Source of the DNA: CALAGB01 sp963789565
Lineage (GTDB): Bacteria > Chloroflexota > Chloroflexia > Thermomicrobiales > Thermomicrobiaceae
Assembly (NCBI GenBank): GCA_963789565.1
Contig: CAWBKX010000002.1
Location: 2,170,001 to 2,234,000, forward strand
DNA: 64,000 nucleotides
Direction: 5' to 3'
A program made the position numbers and the translations under genes. This document shows, in pieces, positions 24,758-32,985 of the stretch; position 1 is the first letter of the stretch, and each line of letters opens with the position of its first letter. Under the pieces are notes generated by a model. The model saw only the letters and a program-made list of their open reading frames with translations. It was not told the origin of the DNA and made no database searches.

Positions 24758-25747
24758 ATGCAGTCGCACACCGGCGCCTCTCTCTCCCTGGGCTTCACGG
24801 GAGAACTGACCGATCCCACCACCGGCTTGGTGGATCTGCGGGCCCGTGAGCTCGATCCGACCTTGGGTCGCTTCCTGTCGGCCGACACCATGCAGCCCAA
24901 TGCCCCAGGCTCGCAGGGCTACAACCTCTACGCCTACGTGGCCAACAACCCCACCACCTGGACCGATCCGAGCGGGCACGGCGTTGGCACGGCCATGAGC
25001 ACCATCGAAGAAGTCGAGGCTGCCGCCGGTGCGTCGGCGGGAAGTGCAGGACTGCTCGAGCTGATCACCGCCTTTATCGTCGGGCTGTCCGGCGCAGACG
25101 TCATCTTTCTTGGGGTAGTGGTGGCGGTCGTCTTCTTAGCCATCATCGTCGTCATCATGTGTATGCTCGACGATACCTGTCGCGCGCACGATGCGGATCA
25201 AGCTCACGCCATCAAACAGTACGGCTCAGCGGCGGCGGCAGGCGCCTGGACGGGAGGCGCACAGGCAACCCGGACGGCCTGGCACAACTTCCCGCAGCTG
25301 CCGCAACAGGCGTTCTGTGCCATTGGTGCGGCCGAGAGCATGGCGGTGACCTCGGTCCAGAATGCGGTGGGTGGGAGTCGAGGCCCAGCCAGCGACTACT
25401 CGATGGCGGCAGCCTGGGGCTGTGCCACGAGTGGTGGTGGTAGTGGTGGTGGCGGGGGATCTTCCCCAGGCGTGGCTCGTGGTCGAGCATCTGAATTCCC
25501 CGGCGGTAAGCTCACGGAGTCACAGTTCCTCGATGCGGCTCAGGATTATCTTGGCCCAGGCTATACTGAATTATCACCAGGGCGTTATGTTTCATCGGAC
25601 GGCCTGCGGCAGGTACGATACGGAGTTCACGAGACATCGTCTGCAGTGGAACACGCGCATTTCGAGGCATATGACAAGTCGTATTTCAATGGCGGGCGCG
25701 TTATTGAGAACACAGTCGTTGAAATCATCAAGGATTCGGGACCATGA
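24758..25747 (+). CDS. Rhs tip cassette 6: core end, type-B linker, unassigned toxin tip
   Basis: Core homology starts at 24671, just after an in-frame stop (LSDALGSIRGITDGSG), and the ATG at 24758 gives 329 residues. The core end is followed by a linker with a long hydrophobic stretch (ADVIFLGVVVAVVFLAIIVV) and the shared KQYGSAAAAGAWTGG block, then a Gly-rich hinge (SGGGSGGGGGSS). The tip (~80 residues) has LTESQFLDAAQDYLGPGYTE, GRYVSSDGLRQVRYGVHETS and HAHFEAYDKSYFNGGRVIEN. GRYVSxDGxRQVR with HxHFE is a recurrent tip in Rhs/CdiA proteins; the conserved His residues suggest catalysis (inference). The stop overlaps the next ATG. Confidence 0.75.
   Translation: MQSHTGASLSLGFTGELTDPTTGLVDLRARELDPTLGRFLSADTMQPNAPGSQGYNLYAYVANNPTTWTDPSGHGVGTAMSTIEEVEAAAGASAGSAGLLELITAFIVGLSGADVIFLGVVVAVVFLAIIVVIMCMLDDTCRAHDADQAHAIKQYGSAAAAGAWTGGAQATRTAWHNFPQLPQQAFCAIGAAESMAVTSVQNAVGGSRGPASDYSMAAAWGCATSGGGSGGGGGSSPGVARGRASEFPGGKLTESQFLDAAQDYLGPGYTELSPGRYVSSDGLRQVRYGVHETSSAVEHAHFEAYDKSYFNGGRVIENTVVEIIKDSGP
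25217..25434 (+). repeat. 218-bp perfect direct repeat, copy 2 (type-B linker)
   Basis: Second copy of the linker block, identical to 21685-21902. The decayed relative in cassette 1 (from 16821) shows many substitutions. Confidence 0.85.
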
Positions 25748-26019
25748 ACAACTACACTATTGTTCAGCAAGTCATACTTAGCGAGCAGAATCAGCCAACT
25801 GGGAAAACGCGCCATGTAGTCTTCGGAACCGACATGCCGTCGCCGGTCATATTGCGGATTGTTCGCTTTCCCGGCGATCAAGGCTATTATTTGCTGTATC
25901 TTGACAAAACTGGCCGTGAACTGACTGACACCTACCATGACAGTCTGGCGGGTGCTGTTGATCAGGCTCGCTGGGAGTATGAAGTCCAGCCCGAACAGTG
26001 GGAAATAGTCGAGCAATAA
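25744..26019 (+). CDS. Immunity-type protein for tip 6
   Basis: A 91-residue soluble protein whose ATG overlaps the toxin stop (ATGA, 25744-25747), the clearest toxin-immunity coupling in the array. The sequence is beta-rich (YTIVQQVILSEQNQPTGKTR, VILRIVRFPGDQGYYLLYLD) with an acidic end (EVQPEQWEIVEQ), as expected for a partner of a basic nuclease-type tip. Confidence 0.75.
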   Translation: MNNYTIVQQVILSEQNQPTGKTRHVVFGTDMPSPVILRIVRFPGDQGYYLLYLDKTGRELTDTYHDSLAGAVDQARWEYEVQPEQWEIVEQ

Positions 26020-26137
26020 CACCTTCCTGCTGTGCATCAATCCGTCAAAAATAGGCGCGTTACCGCAGGATTTCGAGCCCCGTTGATGTAGTGAGCTACG
26101 CGGCTAATCTAAGCGTCGTCCCGAGAGATGTCGACGA

Positions 26138-26371
26138 ATGTTCATTGATTACTATCCGCTGACCGATGCCCTCGGCTCGATCCATGATGTCACCGGCAGC
26201 ACCAGCTACGACGCCTTTGGGGCCATGCAGTCGCACACCGGCGCCTCTCTCTCCCTGGGCTTCACGGGAGAGCTGACCGATCCCACCACCGGCTTGGTGG
26301 ATCTGCGCTCACGCGAGCTCGATCCGACCTTGGGTCGCTTCTTGTCGGCGGACACCGTGCAGCCCAACGCT
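26138..26371 (+). pseudogene. Rhs core-end remnant 7, truncated
   Basis: The frame FIDYYPLTDALGSIHDVTGS to GRFLSADTVQPNAP carries the longest 5' core part in the array. It stops matching in the middle of the NAPGSQGYNLY motif at about 26371, after which the frame continues into unrelated sequence (PHPTSPALTN). No linker, tip or immunity gene follows. It marks the right edge of the array, 120 bp before an ordinary transporter gene. Confidence 0.75.
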
Positions 26372-26490
26372 CCCCCCCACCCAACCTCACCTGCCTTAAC
26401 GAATTGCCATTGTTTTGCCGCAGCCCGCGGAGTACCATCCCGTCCGCTTGTCTTTGCGTGGTGTGACGTGACGGGACGCAGTGAGGGCCA

Positions 26491-27408
26491 ATGGCTCGCC
26501 GGGATCAGACAGTCGGGTCGCTCTACGTCCTCCTCTCCACGTTCGGGTTCGGCACGCTTGCCATCCTGACGCGCTTCGCCTACAGTGCCGGGCTGAACGT
26601 CACCACCACCCTCGCCATTCGCTTCGTCCTGGCCGCCCTCTTTGCCTGGCCCGTCCTGATCGCGCGCCGTCAGTGGCGCATCTCGTGGCGACGCATGGTC
26701 GTTCTGGCGCTGATCGGCTGCTGCTACATCGTCAATGCCGTCACCTACTTCGTTGCCCTGCGCTACGCACCCGTCTCCGCCGTCACCGTCATCTTCTACA
26801 CCTACCCGGTCATCGTGATGCTCCTCTCGATCGCCTTCCTCAACGAGCGTCTGACGCTGCTGCGCGCGCTGGCCATGGGTCTGGCGCTCCTCGGCGGCGT
26901 GGTCATGCTCGGCCTGCACCTCTCCGGACTGAGTGCCACCGGTCTCATCCTCTCCGGCATCTCGGGCGCCTTCTACGCCCTCTACATCGTGCTCAACTCC
27001 CGCCTGACGCGCGACATCCCAGTAGGCATCACCAGCACCTGGGTCATGAGCGGCATGGCCGTCGCCTTCCTCCTCTTCGGCCTGGGGAGCGGACGGCTCG
27101 ATTTCAGCTTCCGGCCGAGCGGCTGGCTGATCATGATCGGCATGGTCGTCTTCGCCACTGTCCTACCGGTGCAGCTCTTCCTGGCCGGCATGTTCCGCAT
27201 CGGCCCAACGTTCGCCGCCGTCTTCGGCACCTTCGAGCCGGTCGTTACCATGGTCCTCTCGGCAGTCCTCCTGGGCGAGCACATCGGCATCTACCGGGTC
27301 GTCGGTGGGACCTTCGTGCTGGCCTCCATCTTCCTCCTGCGCCTCCCGGCGGCCGGTCACGCGGTTCAGTCGAGCCCCTCCGCCAGCGCCGAACCCTCTC
27401 CCGTTTGA
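26491..27408 (+). CDS. EamA/DMT-family transporter
   Basis: A 305-residue inner-membrane protein with ten predicted helices in two EamA halves: SLYVLLSTFGFGTLAILTRF opens half 1, AVTVIFYTYPVIVMLLSIAF ends it, and GLILSGISGAFYALYIVLNS opens half 2, which contains the FEPVVTMVLSAVLLGEHI stretch typical of the family. Members export metabolites such as amino acids, but the substrate cannot be inferred. GAGGG stands just before the ATG. The M20 peptidase gene follows on the same strand. Confidence 0.9.
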   Translation: MARRDQTVGSLYVLLSTFGFGTLAILTRFAYSAGLNVTTTLAIRFVLAALFAWPVLIARRQWRISWRRMVVLALIGCCYIVNAVTYFVALRYAPVSAVTVIFYTYPVIVMLLSIAFLNERLTLLRALAMGLALLGGVVMLGLHLSGLSATGLILSGISGAFYALYIVLNSRLTRDIPVGITSTWVMSGMAVAFLLFGLGSGRLDFSFRPSGWLIMIGMVVFATVLPVQLFLAGMFRIGPTFAAVFGTFEPVVTMVLSAVLLGEHIGIYRVVGGTFVLASIFLLRLPAAGHAVQSSPSASAEPSPV

Positions 27409-27532
27409 CACAGCTCCCGCGCATTGTGCCCGACTCCAACCCCGTGTAGGATCGACAGGCTGGCGTCGCACAATTGATGGCTCACGCATGTGGGGAATGG
27501 CGACGCAACCAGTTCTCGGGAGGGGCAGACCA

Positions 27533-28864
27533 ATGTCGATCTCATGGGAGAGCGTCCGTGACGAGGTCACCGGACACCTGCAGAAACTGATTCAGTTCAA
27601 CACCGTCAATCCGCCAGGGAACGAGAGTCTGGCCGCCAACTACCTGCGCGAGGTGGTCGAGCGGGAGGGCATCGAGGCGCAGGTGCTGGAGAGCACGCCC
27701 GGCCGTGGCAACTTCGTGGCGCGTATCCCTGGCACCGGCAATGGTCGTCCGCTCATGCTCATGGCGCATAGCGACGTCGTCAGCGTCGAGCCGGAGAAGT
27801 GGACGCACGACCCCTTCAGTGGCGCCATCGTCAACGGGCAGATCTGGGGCCGCGGCGCGGTCGATACCAAGGACCTGGTCGCCTGCGAGCTGATGGTCAT
27901 GCTGATGATCAAGCGCAACGGCCTGACGCTGGATCGCGACTTGATCATGGCCACCTTCGCCGATGAAGAGGCGGGCGGCCGCTATGGCGCCGGGTGGATG
28001 TGGGAAAACCACAGAGATCTGATCGATGCTGAAGTCGCCATCAACGAAGGTGGTGGACTGGCGATCGACGTCGGCGGCAAGCGCTTCTACCTCTGCCAGA
28101 CCGGTGAGAAGGGTGGCGCCCGCATGCGCCTGATCGGTCGCGGCGCGCCAGGGCACGCCTCGGTGCCGCTGCCGGACACGGCTATGCGCCGGGCCGGTCG
28201 CGCCGTCGCCAAGCTGACCGAGCACACCTTCCCCACCATCATGACGCCGACGGTCAAGCAGATGCTGGCGGCCATGGGCCAGACGCTCGGCGGTCAGGCC
28301 AACGAGGAGATCCAGCAGATTTTGGCCAACCCAACCTGGGAGAATCTGGCCAAGCTGCCGATCGGCCAGGCCGAGCTGCGCTCTCTTTACGCCACCACGC
28401 GCAACACCGCCGTGCCGACCATCATCCATGGCGGTCATCGCATCAACGTCATCCCGTCCGAAGTGATCGTGGACGTCGACGGCCGCGTGCTGCCGGGTCA
28501 GGATCCGGAAGCCTTCGTCGAAGAAGTGCGCGAGCTGCTCAAGGACGACATCGACGTGGAGTCGATGCGTGGTTCGACCGGTCTGGAAGCCGAGCCAAGT
28601 TCGGCCCTCTTCGAGGCCATCGCCAGCTCCATCTCGGATCTCGATCCGGGCGCCACGGTCGTGCCGTTCCTGGTCTCCGGTGGCACCGACGCCAAGAGCA
28701 TCCCGGGCGTCAAGGTCTATGGCTTCATGCCGACCCGCGACAATCCGGAGGAGTTCGGCCTGGCCCACTCGCACGACGAGCGCATCACCATCTCCAATCT
28801 GGAGTTCGGCACCCAGGTCCTGTACGAAATCGTCTGCGATTACTGCCACGCGCAGGAGAGCTGA
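27533..28864 (+). CDS. M20 family metallopeptidase (ArgE/DapE/carboxypeptidase G2-like)
   Basis: It has 443 residues from the ATG at 27533, with GGGAGGGG upstream. Zn ligands are in the expected motifs: H in LMLMAHSDVVSVEPEKW, D in GRGAVDTKD, EE in ATFADEEAGG, the E of INEGGG, and the His of LAHSHDERI near the C-terminus. A dimerisation domain sits between (GAPGHASVPLPDTA..HGGHRINVIPSEVIVDVDGR). Members hydrolyse N-acyl amino acids or dipeptides in the cytoplasm, and the exact substrate is open. The HAD gene begins 14 bp after the stop, so they form an operon. Confidence 0.92.
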   Translation: MSISWESVRDEVTGHLQKLIQFNTVNPPGNESLAANYLREVVEREGIEAQVLESTPGRGNFVARIPGTGNGRPLMLMAHSDVVSVEPEKWTHDPFSGAIVNGQIWGRGAVDTKDLVACELMVMLMIKRNGLTLDRDLIMATFADEEAGGRYGAGWMWENHRDLIDAEVAINEGGGLAIDVGGKRFYLCQTGEKGGARMRLIGRGAPGHASVPLPDTAMRRAGRAVAKLTEHTFPTIMTPTVKQMLAAMGQTLGGQANEEIQQILANPTWENLAKLPIGQAELRSLYATTRNTAVPTIIHGGHRINVIPSEVIVDVDGRVLPGQDPEAFVEEVRELLKDDIDVESMRGSTGLEAEPSSALFEAIASSISDLDPGATVVPFLVSGGTDAKSIPGVKVYGFMPTRDNPEEFGLAHSHDERITISNLEFGTQVLYEIVCDYCHAQES

Positions 28865-28878
28865 GCCCTGGAGGGAAC

Positions 28879-29580
28879 GTGCGCGGTCTGATTCTGTTCG
28901 ACATCGATGGCACCTTGTTGCAGGCGGGTGATCGCGACCACCAGCGTGCCTTCGTCTCCGCCATGAAGCAGGTCTACAATCGGCCGGCCACGCTGGATGG
29001 CGTGCCCCTGGCCGGCATGCTCGATAGCCAGATCGCGCGCCTGGCCCTCAGCCGTCAGGGATTGAGCGACGACGAGATCGACGCCGACCTGGAGAAGATG
29101 ATCGAGACCATGGGGGAACACTACGCCGAGGCCATCGCCGAGGAGAGCCGTATCGAGCGCGTCCTCCCCGGTGTGCTCGAGGTCGTCGAGCGGCTGCGCG
29201 ACGCCACCTATGCGCTGGGCGTGCTGACCGGTAACGCGCGTTCGGTGGCGCGGGTCAAGCTGACAGCTTCAGCCATCCAGCAGTATTTCTCCTTCGGCGC
29301 CTTCGGTGATTCGGCGCGTGAGCGCGGGCATCTGGTCGAGATCGCCTGGCACGAGGCGGAGTCGCGCTACGGCGTCCGCTTCGCGCCGACGCAGACGATC
29401 CTCCTCGGCGACACGCCGCGCGACATCGAGGCGGCCAAAGCCAATGACGCGCGCGTGATCGCGGTCGCCACTGGCCGCTTCAGCGTGGATGAGCTGCGCG
29501 AACATGGGCCGGATGCCGTCTTCGCCGACCTGAGTGCCGTAGATGAAGTCGTGAGTGCTATTGAGCGGTTGACGGGGTAG
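28879..29580 (+). CDS. HAD-family hydrolase (phosphoglycolate phosphatase-like)
   Basis: A 233-residue protein with a GTG start and GGAGGGAAC just before it. Motif I FDIDGTLL (residues 7-14), motif II LGVLTGNARSVA, motif III K in VARVKL, motif IV LLGDTPRDIEAAK are all intact, with an alpha-helical cap of the Gph type between motifs I and II. Likely a small-molecule phosphatase in the cytoplasm, possibly 2-phosphoglycolate. It is in one operon with the M20 peptidase. Confidence 0.88.
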   Translation: MRGLILFDIDGTLLQAGDRDHQRAFVSAMKQVYNRPATLDGVPLAGMLDSQIARLALSRQGLSDDEIDADLEKMIETMGEHYAEAIAEESRIERVLPGVLEVVERLRDATYALGVLTGNARSVARVKLTASAIQQYFSFGAFGDSARERGHLVEIAWHEAESRYGVRFAPTQTILLGDTPRDIEAAKANDARVIAVATGRFSVDELREHGPDAVFADLSAVDEVVSAIERLTG

Positions 29581-29680
29581 GGGCGTCCCATCTCCACTCG
29601 CACCCGCCAAACTCCGTTCATAAAATGCGCGTAGAGTTAGGTGAAGGCTGATTCGCGGCCATCGCCACGGAGGAACGCGC

Positions 29681-30661
29681 ATGACGGAGTGGAGCGGGAT
29701 GTCGAGACGCTACAGCCGCCGGGCCTTTCTCGGTGGGCTGGCGGGACTGACCGGCTTGCTGGCCGCATGTGGCGGTGGCTCCAAATCGGGCAGCAGCGGG
29801 ACTCAATCAGTCTCCGGCGGCAACGCGCAGCCCACGGGAACCACCGCTGTGACCGTTGCCGGGACGCGCTATGCCCACGAGACCATGCTGTCCGATGCCA
29901 GCATGCTGATCGGCTCGGCAAACGGCGTGAAGATCGTGGCCCTCACCCCGCAAGCCGATTTCGCCAAGGACCACATTGAGGGAGCGGCGCAGCTCGATTG
30001 GCCCGACCTGGAATTGAGCGATTCATCCAGCGACACCGCCATCCAGAGCTGGCAGAAGCAGGTCGAGCAGAAACTTGGCGCGCTGGGCCTTGCTCCAAAA
30101 GACAAGGTCGTCGTCTACGACGGTGGCACCCTCTTCGCCACCCGGCTCTGGTGGGTCCTCGCCTATCTCGGGCAACAAAGTCAGCAGGTTATCGACGGTG
30201 GACTGGCCGCCTGGCAGAACGACGGTGGTCAGGTGTTGACTAGCCCGTCGAACCCGACGGCGGCGACGTATTCCGGCACGGCCACGCCCTCCGTGCTGGC
30301 GGCGCTGGGTGAAGTCAAGGATTCGCTCAATTCAGCAGATATTGTTTTTGTCGATGCTCGCAGTCCGGAGGAGTACGCCGCCGGACATCTCCCCGGCGCG
30401 GTCAACCTGCAATACACCCAGAATGCCATCGCCGGCACACCACCCTTCTTCAAGCCGCAGGAGGATCTGATTCGAATGTATGAACAGATCGGCGCGAGCA
30501 CCGAAAAGCTGATCATCCCCTACTGCAACACCGGTGTGCGTTCGGCTGTCACCTATTTCGTGCTGCGTCTCATCGGCTACGAGAAGGTCAAGCTCTTCAG
30601 CGGCTCCTGGAACGAATGGACGTCGCACCCCGACCTGCCCGTCGAAAAGGACTCCTCCTGA
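29681..30661 (+). CDS. Exported lipoprotein sulfurtransferase with two rhodanese domains
   Basis: A 326-residue protein; an alternative start at the ATG at 29699 begins MSRRYSRRAFLGG. The N-terminus is a Tat signal (SRRAFLGGLAG) ending in a lipobox (LLAACGGG), so it is folded before export and then lipid-anchored. Domain 1 (~60-190) is an inactive-type rhodanese (PQADFAKDHIEGA, VVVYDGG without Cys). Domain 2 (~200-320) has VFVDARSPEEYAAGHLPGAV and the active loop PYCNTGVRSAVTYF with the catalytic Cys. Two-domain thiosulfate:cyanide sulfurtransferases have this layout. An extracytoplasmic sulfur-transfer role is inferred. Confidence 0.88.
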   Translation: MTEWSGMSRRYSRRAFLGGLAGLTGLLAACGGGSKSGSSGTQSVSGGNAQPTGTTAVTVAGTRYAHETMLSDASMLIGSANGVKIVALTPQADFAKDHIEGAAQLDWPDLELSDSSSDTAIQSWQKQVEQKLGALGLAPKDKVVVYDGGTLFATRLWWVLAYLGQQSQQVIDGGLAAWQNDGGQVLTSPSNPTAATYSGTATPSVLAALGEVKDSLNSADIVFVDARSPEEYAAGHLPGAVNLQYTQNAIAGTPPFFKPQEDLIRMYEQIGASTEKLIIPYCNTGVRSAVTYFVLRLIGYEKVKLFSGSWNEWTSHPDLPVEKDSS

Positions 30662-30909
30662 GTCGCAACTCGCCAATCCGTCGGTCACCACAGTGTGCAT
30701 CGCGCCTGTCGTGACATTTGTCACGGAAAAGCGGCAACAACGTCCACTACCATCACTCATCGATGAATCCTAGGATAGTAGTAAGAACGGACGCCCGCTG
30801 CTGGGCTCCGAGCGCCACGGCTGCCACTCTCGCTTCGGCCGAAACGGCAATACATGCCAGGCGCAAATGACTAAATCGGCTCGCAACGTTCAGTCGAGAG
30901 GAGCGCGAC

Positions 30910-31695
30910 ATCGTCACGCGAACATCGAGCGTCGGGACTACCACGATCCTCGAGGCTCAGGATCTCCATAAAGAATTCAATGGCCGCGAGGTCGTCTGTG
31001 GTGTGAGCTTTCAGATCAAGAAGGGCGAGATCTTCGGCCTGCTCGGTCCGAATGGCGCTGGTAAGAGCACGACCATCAACATGCTGGCCACGTATCTCGC
31101 CCCGACCAGCGGAACGGCCAACATCGCCGGGGTCTCCATCTCCGATTCGCAACGGGCCAAGCGACAGATCGGCCTGGTTCCGCAGGAGATCGCCCTCTAC
31201 GACGATATGTCGGCAGAGCGCAACATGCGCTTTTTCGGCGAGCTCTTTGGCGTCTCTGGCCAGGAGCTGACAATCCGGATCGATGACCTGCTCGATCGTG
31301 TGGGGCTGCTGGATCGCAAGAAGGATCTGGTCTCCACCTTCTCGGGCGGCATGAAGCGTCGCCTCAACCTGGCGGTCGGGCTGATCCATCAACCACCGCT
31401 GCTGATGCTTGACGAGCCGACGGTCGGGGTCGATCCGCAGACCCGCGAGGCCATTTTCGAACTGGTCGAGCAGCTGGCGCAGTCAGGGACGGCGACGCTC
31501 TACACCACACATTATATGGAGGAGGCGGAGCGCCTCTGCGATCGCATCGCGATCATCAACGAAGGACGAATCGTCGCCAGCGGAACGCTCGATGAACTGC
31601 TCGAGCTTCGCACCGAAGTGCCCGTTCGCGTCGAGCGGCCGCATGGACTGGCAGAAGTCTTCCTGCAGCTTACCGGCAAACAGTACCGAGATTGA
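30910..31695 (+). CDS. ABC transporter ATP-binding protein (drug/ABC-2 type), apparent ATC start
   Basis: About 261 residues. Walker A GPNGAGKST, Q-loop VPQEIALYD, signature FSGGMKRRL, Walker B PLLMLDEPTVGVDP and the switch His in TLYTTHYMEEAE are all intact. The first strand of the fold (ILEAQDLHKEFNGREVVCGV) lies upstream of the only canonical start in frame (GTG 31003), so the gene must start earlier. After the stop at 30868-30870 there is no ATG/GTG/TTG, but AGGAG stands 6 nt before an ATC at 30910, which gives a normal-length N-terminus. The permease gene follows after 11 bp. The pair probably exports drugs or lipids. Confidence 0.85.
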   Translation: MVTRTSSVGTTTILEAQDLHKEFNGREVVCGVSFQIKKGEIFGLLGPNGAGKSTTINMLATYLAPTSGTANIAGVSISDSQRAKRQIGLVPQEIALYDDMSAERNMRFFGELFGVSGQELTIRIDDLLDRVGLLDRKKDLVSTFSGGMKRRLNLAVGLIHQPPLLMLDEPTVGVDPQTREAIFELVEQLAQSGTATLYTTHYMEEAERLCDRIAIINEGRIVASGTLDELLELRTEVPVRVERPHGLAEVFLQLTGKQYRD

Positions 31696-31706
31696 GAGGT
31701 TGATTC

Positions 31707-32915
31707 GTGCGTGCCGCACTCGCCATTATGCAAAAAGACCTGACGCGGTTCGTCAGCGACCGTCGCGCGCTGGTCATGAGTATCGCCGTGCCCTTCTTCC
31801 TGATCCTGATCATCGGCGCCGTCTTCGGCTCCTTCGGCAGCAGCACCGGGACGTCGGTCGTCGACACTCCGATCTACGTAGGAGATCAGGGAGCCGTTGG
31901 CCAGCAGATCCTGGAGTCTTTGCAGCAGGTGCCGAACCTGAATCTGGAGATGAAGACGAGCGCCGCCGACGCCCGCTCGCCTGTCGAAAATGGGGATCGC
32001 TCCGCCGCGATCATCATCCCAGCCGGTACTACCTCGGCGGTAGAGCAGGGGCAGGCAGCCACCATCACCGTCGTCAAGACGCCCAGCAGCCAGGACTACC
32101 GGGCGCTGGTGGTGCAGTCGATCGTCGACAACGTGACCCAGAACTTCACGGCCGCCAACGTCGCGGCGAACGTGGCAGTCACCGCGGTGCAGTCGTCCGG
32201 CGCGACAGCGAACCCAACTGCGGTGGCGGATCAAGCACGCCAGCAGGCCACGCAGCAGCTTGCGCAGCAGCCGATCATCAGTGTGTCGACGGAGACGGCT
32301 CACCAGACAGAGAATGACAGCAGCTACAACCAGGTCGTCCCCGGCTATGCGTTGATGTTCGCCATGTTCGCGGTGGCGGGTGGCGTTGGCTCGATCCTGG
32401 AGGAGAAAGAGGCCGGCGTCTGGAAGCGTGTCCTGATCTCCCCCATCTCACGCTGGTCGCTGTTGGGCGGCAAGTTGCTCGCCCAGTTCGTCATCGCGGT
32501 GTGCCAGATCACGCTCCTCTTCGCCATCGGCCGAGTGCTGTTCGGCATCAACCTGGGCTCGGTGCCGGGCGTGTTCCTGGTGATCGTGACGACGTCGCTG
32601 GCGACGACGGCCTTCAGCATGCTGCTGGTCTCGTTCGTCAAGACACGCGCGCAGCTTCAGCCGGTGACGACCGTCTCCGTCCTCACCTTCTCCGCTCTGG
32701 GCGGGGCGTGGTGGCCGCTCTATCTGATGCCGGGTTGGCTGCAGCAGGTGGGGAAGGTGACGCTGAGCGCCTGGGCTATGACCGGGTTCAACAACCTGAT
32801 GATCTTCAACAAAGGTTTCAGCAGCGCGGTGCCGTCGATCCTCGTCCTCTTGGCGTACAGCGCGGGGTGCTTCCTCCTGGCCGCCCGCTTCTTCCGCTTC
32901 CAGGAGGCAGCGTAA
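31707..32915 (+). CDS. ABC-2 type transporter permease
   Basis: It has 402 residues from a GTG. The N-terminal helix (LVMSIAVPFFLILIIGAVFG) is followed by a ~180-residue extracytoplasmic domain, and five more helices come after residue ~210 (ALMFAMFAVAGGVGSILEEKEAGVWKR, the family signature). This is the ABC-2 membrane-subunit layout of multidrug or lipid exporters. The preceding ATPase gene is its partner. The end lies 20 bp before a REP repeat. Confidence 0.9.
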   Translation: MRAALAIMQKDLTRFVSDRRALVMSIAVPFFLILIIGAVFGSFGSSTGTSVVDTPIYVGDQGAVGQQILESLQQVPNLNLEMKTSAADARSPVENGDRSAAIIIPAGTTSAVEQGQAATITVVKTPSSQDYRALVVQSIVDNVTQNFTAANVAANVAVTAVQSSGATANPTAVADQARQQATQQLAQQPIISVSTETAHQTENDSSYNQVVPGYALMFAMFAVAGGVGSILEEKEAGVWKRVLISPISRWSLLGGKLLAQFVIAVCQITLLFAIGRVLFGINLGSVPGVFLVIVTTSLATTAFSMLLVSFVKTRAQLQPVTTVSVLTFSALGGAWWPLYLMPGWLQQVGKVTLSAWAMTGFNNLMIFNKGFSSAVPSILVLLAYSAGCFLLAARFFRFQEAA

Positions 32916-32935
32916 GGGATCGAGCAGAGTTAAGG

Positions 32936-32969
32936 GGTACAGGGCAGACACAGGGGGTCTGCCCCTACG
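32936..32969 (+). repeat. REP copy 1 of RAYT 2 family
   Basis: GGTACAGGGCAGACACAGGGGGTCTGCCCCTACGA holds an 8-bp stem GGGCAGAC / GTCTGCCC. It lies 16 bp upstream of the transposase start. Confidence 0.85.
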
Positions 32970-32985
32970 AACGAAAGGCGAAGTG

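Larger units (their letters stand above)
16809..26371 (+). other. Array of orphan Rhs C-terminal tip / immunity cassettes
   Basis: Seven Rhs-derived segments stand in tandem on the plus strand. The most complete read: end of the Rhs core (up to TDALGS...YDAFGA...GRFLSAD...NLYAYVANNPTTWTDPSG), a hydrophobic linker, a different C-terminal tip, then a different small gene. Six have a tip and a downstream immunity-type gene, and the seventh is a bare core remnant. No full Rhs core, signal sequence or VgrG/Tc partner exists in the window, and both flanks are ordinary genes. The layout matches silent tip libraries known for Rhs/CDI systems, in which tips move by recombination in the shared core. 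Confidence 0.85.

Noticed and set aside
27542..28849. Long open frame on the minus strand across the M20 peptidase gene (similar ones at 8681-9709, 13799-14788, 34252-35241, 57719-58510)
   Set aside because: These lie opposite well-supported genes with intact family motifs. Their translations show no domain and are biased in the way expected of antisense frames in high-GC DNA.
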